From assembly GCA_030015575.1 (NCBI GenBank), contig JASDDO010000026.1, positions 450,717,096-450,781,095 of the forward strand: DNA of 64,000 nucleotides. The letters run 5' to 3'. Source of the stretch: Agapanthus africanus (lineage: Eukaryota > Streptophyta > Magnoliopsida > Asparagales > Amaryllidaceae). The translations under genes were made by a program, and so were the position numbers. Below, piece after piece: positions 55,893-64,000 of this stretch (position 1 is the stretch's first letter; the number at the start of each line of letters is the position of its first letter). A model generated the notes under the pieces. That model made no database searches. It saw only the letters and a program-made list of their open reading frames with translations, and was not told where the DNA came from.

Positions 55893-58021
55893 TGTTAGTG
55901 TATATGCCTTAGAGGCCATTACTGTATCATACTAGTTTGTATATTACTTAATGGAAGCTTGGGATATTCACCTTGTATATACAATCCTGCTCAAAATAGT
56001 AGTATGCTACTTGGTTTGTTTCTACTTCAACGTGTACATGTGTTTATTTTAGTATATCGCCTATTCACATTAGTGGAGCCCTTAGGATCTTTGCTTGATT
56101 ACCAGCGTTGTGATGGCAGTCACACTAGTGGGGCTGGGTAATCTATAAGCACATCCTTATGCAGGTCCCTGGTCGCGGGACTATCGAGACAGGGCATCGA
56201 TACTCCGGAGTAGACTAGCGCATGCGCTTCTCATCCCAGTGTGGGAGACGGTCTGTCCCACAGCCGTCGGTACATCGTACTTGAGATAGTATGCGGGTGC
56301 TCGTTGGGTTACGAGTACACTGGACAGGACTCGTCGGGAACTGACTAGTTGGTATTATGCCTATCGTCAGTTATCAGTTCCCAGGTGACATGAGTACAGC
56401 TTAGTCCGCTGACTTGACACTGTCACTTCGCCTCGAGTGTGTTCCCACTGTACTTTGATTACTACCCTACCACGGCTCAAAGGAGTCGTGCAAACAGGTG
56501 GTAGTTGGGCGCAGTCCCGAAGCACTTGGAGGCAGTGACGGTTAGACAGGATTCGTCTCTCCCAGTATTGGGGGTTGACATCGCTCTTTGTCTAGGAGAG
56601 CCATTACACGAGTAGTCCCTGGCCAGGGCAAACGAGATATACTGGTAGGCTTCCAATGTTATCTCAGGGTATTTTGGGCTTCACCCCGACACGACTTGTA
56701 CCGCTATTTGGGGACTAACGTTCACCGCTCCCTAGGCCCGCCATGCGATGTATCAGACGAACAGACCGGACTGTACGGAGAATGTCATATTCAGGCTCAG
56801 TAGGAGTTCAGATGGGTTTCGCCTCGTCAGTCTTCTTGTCGGCATCTACCTGGGGACCGTTACGCACAGCTAGTGCCGCTTGCGGTCTGTGGTTAAACCC
56901 ACTGCCAGCGTAGTGTCAAGTCTTTAGAGTCCCACACAGAAAGCTATTCGCCTTTAGGCAAAAGAGTAGAGGTCGCATGGTTTTGCGACAGGGTTCGGTC
57001 ACATCCGTGCACTTATGCACGTACAGTGTCCGGACAGTTTACACTAGCGGGCTTTGGTTTAAGCCAGATCCTAGTGTACCTATTGGGATTGGATTTATCC
57101 AGTATGCATTCGTGTTCCTCGGAACGCGGATGCGGGTGTGTATGCACAGTTGACGGAGAGACAGAGGCAGAGGATTCTCATTAGGGTTGTTGATCGTTGA
57201 CAGTTGACTATTGACTTTTTGCACAACCCTAATGAGAATATGATATGTGATTAACAATAATATTAATTAAGTATTGTGGTGACATAGTTGTTGAGGGGTT
57301 GACTTTGTTGACTTGTTGATTTTGTTGACCGGTTGACTAGGTTGGACTAGTTGACCATCATGATGACAATGGCTATTATTTCATGGCAAAGACTTTTTAC
57401 TTGCTTTTTTCTTTTGTGAGAAATGAGTGCATGAAATGATTTAGCCATTTTGACTTGAACCATTTTACACAATACTTGATTATTATTTTTGTGATGATGG
57501 TTTTGGATTATGAGAGCAAAGAGAGAAAAGTCTTCTCTCATTCTTTCATGCTCATTCTCTCTCTTGTTCTTGAGCTCTCATCTTCCTCCTCTTGCTCTCC
57601 CTCTCTTGACTCTATGGTTCACTTGTCTCATGAGTTGAGAACCAAGAACCATAAATAAAATCCCATACAAACTCTTCTCTACTCACTCTAGTTCACAAGG
57701 TTTAGCGAACCGAGTGAACTAGTTTCTTCAAAGATCGAAGCAGGAGCCAAAGGTTGAAGCTTTCAGGTGGATCTATCTTCGGCGTAAGGAGACGATGGGA
57801 AGAAGCCGATCCGGACCACCATCGAGGTTTGAAGACGAAGGAGTTCAAGACAAGAAAGGTATAAACCCCCTAACCGAGTAGTTAACGACTCCTACTTAGG
57901 TTGTTAGTTAGATGTTTAACAAAGATCCGGGTTTTAAATCCATGTTACCACCTCTAAGAAAATCGTTTTTCATCAAATTCCGCATGCCCGAAAGTACCGG
58001 GAGAGGTAGCATGGACTTACA
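55893..58021 (+). repeat. 3' LTR of element B (2,129 bp)
   Basis: It matches 47723-49857. It lacks the 21-bp duplication and has an extra 14 bp in the CT-rich part (about 57541-57556). It ends GACTTACA and is followed by gactg. Confidence 0.95.
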
Positions 58022-58796
58022 GACTGCCGTCACTGCCTGTTTGTATTATTCTTTTGGGGCACGACCAGGTCGAGGTCGATGTACCCGTTGTATGTATATT
58101 TTTACTTTCTGTACTAGGATTACCCCGCGGAGGGGTGCACGGATAGCCGGGTTCTAGAGGGCAACAAGCCCGCATCTCATGGCGTTGAGATGGAGGGGGC
58201 TTTACTCTAGAATTGGCGGGCTTTTCGCCGCACTCGTAGGGGGTACAGGTTGACCCAGGAGGGGTGCCCAAGTTACCGGATTCCGTGAAGTGCTGGGTGG
58301 TCCATTCACGTTTGCTAAAGGGGGCTGCCTCGCTTCAGATTTTGGCGGGTAACTTGCCGCGCCCGTAGGGGTCTAGGATTTTCTTTGCACAGGCTATCCA
58401 CACGACCAAGGGGAACATCGGGTTACAGCAGCGGCTCTGTGAAACCCGGGGATCCCAGATATTTGTATTATTCTGTGATGCTGTACATTTCTGTGATGTT
58501 GCATTTTATCACGCCTTGAGCGAAAATTATATATTATGTATATACTAGTAGATGTTGTATATGTTTTGCATCCGCGCTAGTCCAGTCCCCGCTCTGTCGT
58601 TAGTTAAGTAACCTAACGGGTGATGACGGGACCCAGTGGCGAATGCGAATGGCATATACGTACATCATTATTTTCGTTCTTTTTGTGGTGTGATCAATTG
58701 ATGGGACTGCGTTGATTCAGATCAATGCAAGATAAACAAACCTATTTGATGTTGTTGGAACACTTTTTCAAAAAGCTGTTATTGCAAGGGCGTTCT

Positions 58797-59033
58797 CTTT
58801 TGCTTTGCATCGTGGTATTCAGTTGGAATATCCTGCTCCTCAGTCGACGAGGCAAGGGCCGAGATCCCTTCACCGGGAGTGACCCCTTGGACAAAAGTTT
58901 GCGTCAGGGAAATAACTTCATTATAGCCGATTACTTTTGCTTTGGATCGTGGTATTCCATTGGAATATCCTGCACCTCATTCTACGGGGAAAGAGCCGAG
59001 ATCCCTTCACTGGGAGTGACCTCTTTAGCAAAG
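58797..59033 (+). repeat. Duplicated leader module of C
   Basis: Two copies (about 58797-58896 and 58935-59033, period about 136) share tgctttg, a ggtattc...ggaatatcc hairpin, cctcattc or cctcagtc, gagatcccttcac and gggagtgacc. The hairpin arms differ from those of D (GGTATAT/ATATACC) but still pair. Confidence 0.72.
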
Positions 59034-59163
59034 GTTTTCGTCACTATATTTTTACAAAGCTATCTGTTCCTTCGACGATATCGAGTTCATTACGTTAAAG
59101 GTTTTTGCCAGAAACCATCCGTAGCCCTCCGTCATTTCAGTTAAATATTCGGTAGTATTCAAG

Positions 59164-59287
59164 CTATGTATTTTGACCTCACGCCAAGGCATAGTGTTTG
59201 GTAGCTGCCGGGTATTTATCTGTTGCATAGATAGATGCTTTGGTTTGGGACAGTCGTACTACTATTTTGGCCTACGTCAAGGGTATG
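59164..59287 (+). other. First two hairpins of the C array
   Basis: Unit 1 has outer stem CTATG/CATAG (59164-59168, 59190-59194) and inner TTGAC/GCCAA around ctcac. Unit 2 has inner TTGGC/GTCAA around ctac (59272-59275). Spacing is 94 nt. Element E is inserted directly after unit 2, so the third unit is displaced. Here the two loops differ, unlike in D, F, A and B. Confidence 0.6.
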
Positions 59288-61486
59288 TGTAGGGTTCCTA
59301 GGCACGCTAATGAGGTCTCACAAGGCATCGACCATGCCAATTTCAAAATTTACGGGTGCCGAGAAACCCTAATACGGATCGTTAACTAGATGTCTAGGCG
59401 AACAATGCAACTAGTTAACAATTTAACTTAAAGAACGGTAATACAATCTTTGTAGATCCGGTTCTCTACCTCCATAGCTCTATGATGAAGTCCCTCCGCT
59501 GTCCAAATCGGATCCCGGACTCTAGCGTCGGCTTCGTCGGAGAAAAGGGCGGGCTAGGTCGTCGATGTCGATGCCGAAGATGATCTACGTCGAGGCATCA
59601 CTAGATCAAGCTCCTACTTCACCAAGTCATAAAACTTGTGAAGAAAACACCCTATACTACTTGGAAAGAGGTAGAGGATGAAGAAATAGGAAGTGGGTTC
59701 ACTTTAGAATTGGATTTCTCACTTGTTTTCTCAAGTTGCCATTGTAGTAGCAAGCTTTCTTCATGTGATGAAGAAGAAGAAGAAAGAATGAATATGATAA
59801 GTTTATTTAAATTGAAAAGAAAAATGAATACTTATCATAATCAAACCATGGTCAAGTGTATAGAATGAATCATGGTTAAGTGGAATGGTTAGGGTTAAGC
59901 ATGAGACAAAATGGTCACTTGGTCAAAGTCTTCATGAAGCTTCAAGAAAGAAATAAAGAAGAAACCATTTTGTTCATTATCCTTTCATTTCCCAAAAGAA
60001 TAAATGAATAAGAAATCAAAACCCTAACCATTCATAAAACCATGGTTTATTCTTTACACAAGCTCAAGTAAACATGTATCATCAAACATGATACATCCAA
60101 GTGCACAAACGTATATCACATATACAATGTGCACATCCGAGTGAGAAAATCCATTTAAAGTGAACCAATACTAGTTAATGCAAAGTAATATATCAAATAT
60201 ATAATTATACATTAAATCATTAAATCAACACTTGATTTAATGATCCGGTCATATCGCATATAACCGACTAGTATCAACAGTAACAACTTATCGAATCAAC
60301 ACTTGATCCGATAACCCGTCTATATCGCATATAACCGATCAATGTCACAAATCGTGAGAATCGAATACAGTATCACATACTGGTATCATTCTCGGTCCCG
60401 CACATATCTCATATGCGCTCCTATTTCGTTTCTCTTGAGCCAGGAAACCTCTGTGTAGGACTCTAAAGACTCGTCAATACGCCGGCAGCGGATGATGATC
60501 ATATCAAACATCCACAAGCCGCAAGCGGTCTGCTAAACGTAACGGCCACCCGGGTATTGAGCGATCAGAAGATCGACGAGCAATCCCGCTCACACTCCTG
60601 TGAATCCAACCATTAACACTTACCGTACAGTCCGGTCTGATCGTCTGATATGTCGCATATCTCGCCTAGGGGTGGTAAACGTCAGACCCCAATAGCTTGA
60701 TAAGTCGTGTCAATATGAGGTCTATAACAATTCGAGAAACTACTGGTAAAACTTACCAGTAAATCTTAGTAACCCTGTCCAGGGATTTCCGGTTATAGCC
60801 AATCGAACACAGCGCAACATCAACTCCCTATACCGGGTGAGACGAATCCCCTCCTATCGCTCATTGCCTCCATGTGATTCGGGACTGTACCCAAAAACCA
60901 CCGTTTTGCACGCCCTCTTGGACGTGGTAAGGTGGAAATCAAAGCACAGTGGGAACCACACAAGACTCTATGACGATCTCGGGTCAACAGACTACTCTGT
61001 ACCAGTGTCACCAGAGAACTGCCATCTGACGTAAGGTATAATACCATCTGGGAGTTCTCGGCGAGTCCGTCCAGTGTACCCAGTCTTCACTGAGCACCCG
61101 TATATCATCTCTGATGTCAAACACCAATGGATATGGGATCATCCATCGCCCATCTGTATGGGTCGAGAAGGTATACGCTAGTCTACTCTGGTATATCGAT
61201 GCCCTGTCTCGATACACCCACGACTAGGGACTTTGAAGGATGTACTTATAGACTATATGTCCCCACTAGTATGATCTGCATCATAGTCCAGGTAGTCAAG
61301 TACACATTCTAAGGGCTTTACCAACATGTAACAAAGAGACAAGCTGTATACACGTTAAGGTAAAGAGCAACCAGATAGCATACTATCATGTCGAGCAAGA
61401 AAGTCCTCCCAATATATGTCCCAGCATCCACTACAATATACATCCTATGTACAGTAATGGCCTCTAGGGCATACATATAACTAACA
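59288..61486 (-). repeat. 3' LTR of element E (2,199 bp)
   Basis: On the plus strand it runs from TGTAGGGTTCC to ATAACTAACA, very similar to 24790-27009. It shows the uninterrupted version of G's target site (ccaatactagttaatg, about 60166-60180). Confidence 0.93.
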
Positions 61487-61497
61487 ATCTCCCACTT
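61487..61497 (-). other. Polypurine tract of E
   Basis: The minus strand reads AAGTGGGAGAT next to the 3' LTR. Confidence 0.85.
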
Positions 61498-64000
61498 GCA
61501 CTAGGGCCATCTGTAGCAGTGGTTGCAGTATCTCATACTCAACCATCCCATAAAAATCTCTCTCTGGGAATAGGCCTTCGTGAGTGGATCCGCCGTGTTG
61601 TCCTCTGAGTCTACTCTCCTAACCTCGATCACCCTGGAGATCAACCATCTCCATGATCAGGTGATACTGCCTTAGAATATGTCTGGATCACTGATGGGAC
61701 GGGTGTTCCTTGGCATAAGCCACAACTCCATTGTCACACAATGGGAGGAACTAAGTTCATCTCATGAACAAATATACATCCAGACTGCCTCTTTGGTAGC
61801 ATCTTTAGTAGCGATGTATCCAGCCTTTATCGTCTAGTATGCCACGGTATCTAGCTTGGAACTCTTCCAACATACCGTCCCTTTACTGAGGGTAAAGACA
61901 ATGCCTGTGACTGACTTTCAGTCGTCCTTATCACCCTGGAACCCTTCCAGTGATTCTCCCCAGGATCGACTGATACCATCTCACTACAACTAGTGAGTAT
62001 CCTAATATCCAATTAGATCTATCTCATAGATCCAAAATCCAGGATTTAGGAGGTACCACTTTTGATCCAATATGGAGAATCATGGTGATAAGCGGAGATT
62101 GAACGAGCGTAGCATAGGAAACTCCTTCCCTATTATGAGTATGTCATCCACGTACTCTACGAAGATCATCACCATACTCCCTACTACCTTTTTGTTTATA
62201 CAAGGTTCATCTACCATTTTGATGAAGTCAAACTCTTTGACTACCACATCAAAACAGATGTTCCAACTCCGCGATACCTGCTTTATCCTATAAAGCATAT
62301 TGTACACGTTTCCGCTGCTCCCACTGTCTACGAAGCCCTCTGGCTGTGTACTTATGGACGTTCTCTTCTAAAACATCATTTAGAAAAGCAGTCATGGCAC
62401 CCAACCGCCAGATATCGTAGTCATGGTATGTAGCCGTGGCAAGTAGGATCTGGATGGACTTAAGCATAGCCACTTGAAAAGGTTTCATCATAATCCACGC
62501 CTGGTCTATGACGAAAAACTTTAACAAGTCTAGCTTTGATAGTCTCAACTTTTCCAAGTACACCAAGTAATCTTCTCAAGATTTACTTGCTCCTGATGGG
62601 GATTTAACCCTTCAGATATAGCAACCAAAGTCCATACTTTGTCGGTGTATAAGGATTCCATCTCAGATCACTAAGCATCCAGTCATTCTTACAGCGTCAC
62701 ACTCCTGATGGCCAGTTCGAAACTAGTTGGGTCATCATCTCATGATGCAATCCTCGCTCCCACTGTCATCGAGAAACCGAAGTATCTCTCAGGCGGATGA
62801 GGAACCCTACTAGATCGGCGGAGAGGCTGAGGTTCGTTGGAATCTACTGAATCCTTTGGTTCTATCAAATCATCAGCTGCAGTTTGTATGGCTGGAACAT
62901 TTCCAGTTCTACATAACAGACCTTGCCTCGAGCTTGTCCGGTATTTTGCTTTTAGACATAGGCCGGACAACCCCAAATCTTAACTAGCTTAAGACATGGG
63001 CTCTTACCATACCATATCTCATATGGAGCGGTAGGCAACAGATTTGATTTGAACCCTATTCAATAGGTATGCAGCTTCTCAAGTGCATAACTCCCAAAAA
63101 GGAAACAGGTAACTCAGTAGTACTCATCATAGAGCACACCTTATCATATAGGGTGTATCTGCTCCGCCCTGACATACCATCGTGCTATGGTGTATACGGA
63201 GGAGTAATGCTGAGAGAGAATCTCATTCTCCTTTAGAAAAGTCCAAGAATTCCGTGCTCAAGTATTCTCCTCCCTGATCGCATCAAAGGACATAATACTT
63301 ATACCCTCATTTTGGTTCTCTACTTCTAACTTATATTCCGTGAATATCTCAAAAGGTTCGGACTTGTGTTTCTACAGGAACATATGTCTGAATCTTGAGA
63401 GATTATCAGAGAATGTAATAAAGTACAATGAACCGGTCTTGGTATGTGTAGACAGGGGACCTTCATACATCAACATGTATCATCCCAAGAGTTTACTAAC
63501 TCTTTCTCTGTTTCCAGTAAACGGAGCTATGGTGATTTTATCTCTGTGACACGATTGGCAAGTTTCACAAGATGTAAATTCAAACTGATTTAAATATGCA
63601 TCTAAATGTAACTTTAGCTAGTCGGGTCACATTGATCTGACCTAGTCTACAATACCTCAAGAAGGATCCGTTCATTTCTGAACTCTTCCTCTTGTGTGTG
63701 TTCCGTATACTTAAGAACTGTAGTTTGATTTAGAACATCAATGCTTTTAGATAACGTGCCTGAACCGATCAACTTTTGATATAGGAAATGTTCAAAACAT
63801 TATCCAACAATACAAAATTTTATCATATCTTTAATAATAAAGAGAATGATATGATTTTGTATATCAGGTTCGGTATCTAATAACATTCGTTCAGAATCAA
63901 TGTATAGGTAATACAGGGTGACAGTGACCAACAGACTTGGCTGCAACACTTGCCCCGTTTTCTGCCTCATGAAACTTATCACCCGTTCTCAGTTCTCTAC
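61498..64000 (-). pseudogene. Pol pseudogene of E, partial
   Basis: Leftward reading gives integrase remnants (about 63700-62950), the PPERYFGF linker (about 62780), RT with YVDD (about 62140) and RNase H remnants. It shares many derived features with A: the SLYRIKQVSRSWN-like RT block, KMVDEPC, the EYVDD context and the RNase H deletion junction (61936-61951). Stops and shifts occur throughout. The N-terminal part, where the Gag deletion could be checked, lies beyond 64000. Confidence 0.84.

Larger units (their letters stand above)
47723..58021 (+). mobile_element. Ty1/Copia element B (Angela/BARE-like, all domains present)
   Basis: This complete 10.3-kb element is inserted in C's leader, flanked by the perfect target duplication gactg (47718-47722 and 58022-58026). 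It has LTRs of 2,135 and 2,129 bp differing by about 2% by eye, a primer site, a 2.07-kb leader, full-length gag with zinc knuckle, protease, integrase, RT and RNase H, and a polypurine tract. Three frameshifts and two stops disable it. It is the only Copia copy in the window with a whole Gag, which makes its family the natural helper for the Gag-deficient copies. Confidence 0.96.
58022..59287 (+). mobile_element. Leader of element C, part 3
   Basis: It continues C's leader after B. It aligns in order with D's leader from about 3795 (ggggcactt..., the tagacccaaggagggg region, cgaccgtgg region) to the second hairpin of the array. It is cut by E at 59288, with gtatg (59283-59287) as left target copy. 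C's genes and 3' LTR lie beyond the window. Confidence 0.85.
59288..64000 (-). mobile_element. Ty1/Copia element E, 3' part (close relative of A)
   Basis: This is a minus-strand Copia element inserted in C's leader. It shows the 3' LTR (59288-61486), polypurine tract and about 2.5 kb of decayed pol, and leaves the window at the protease region. Sequence and defects closely follow A, including the RNase H junction, but the target site differs (gtatg versus gaatg), so it is a separate insertion. Confidence 0.93.

Overview
The window is transposable-element sequence from a flowering-plant nuclear genome. I find no intact host gene, rRNA or tRNA gene. The plant assignment rests on three things: Ty1/Copia elements of the Angela/BARE type (LTRs of 2.0-2.2 kb, leaders of 2-3 kb), a Ty3/Gypsy chromovirus of Tekay/Del type (3.67 kb LTRs), and primer-binding sites matching plant initiator-Met tRNA (TGGTATCAGAGC). 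Species cannot be read from the sequence. The letters H, D, F, F', C, A, G, B and E are my own labels.

Layout. 1-2278: part of a minus-strand Gypsy LTR (H) that interrupts the 5' LTR of Copia element D. 2279-10806: the rest of D (plus strand). 10807-11164: the only non-element DNA, with a possible broken host exon. 11165-21713: Copia element F (plus). Its right LTR (19528-21713) is followed by a second primer-binding site and leader (F', to 22317), so F and F' form a tandem pair sharing one LTR. 22318 onward: Copia element C (plus), inserted in the F' leader. Its 5' LTR is 22318-24333, and its leader is split into 24348-24789, 47519-47722 and 58022-59287 by three further insertions. These are A (Copia, minus, 24790-47518, target duplication gaatg), B (Copia, plus, 47723-58021, target duplication gactg) and E (Copia, minus, 59288 to beyond the window). 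A's 5' LTR is itself interrupted by G, a complete Gypsy element (minus, 33870-46198, target duplication atact). Nesting therefore reaches four levels: F' > C > A > G.

Coding state. Only G has near-intact genes: gag plus a long pol, in one frame apart from a single TAG. B keeps all domains (gag, zinc knuckle, protease, integrase, RT, RNase H) but has three frameshifts and two stops. D, F and A share a large internal deletion of gag, so the protease begins about 80 codons after the start codon. They look like a Gag-deficient lineage comparable to barley BARE2, which would need Gag in trans from a B-like relative. A and E also share an RNase H deletion although their insertions are independent.

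The most interesting signal is in the untranslated leaders. The Copia leaders carry a chain of predicted hairpins whose stems change by compensatory substitution. The best example is an array of three hairpins spaced about 93 and 84 nt. Each has an inner stem UUGRC/GUYAA capped by a 4-nt loop. The loop is the same in all three hairpins of one element but differs between elements (CAUA in D, CUCU in F, CUUU in A, CAAA in B). A GC-rich hairpin about 200 nt after the primer-binding site, a duplicated roughly 100-nt module, and a splice-acceptor-like tract just before the gag start complete the picture of a structured leader that may handle packaging, dimerisation or splicing.
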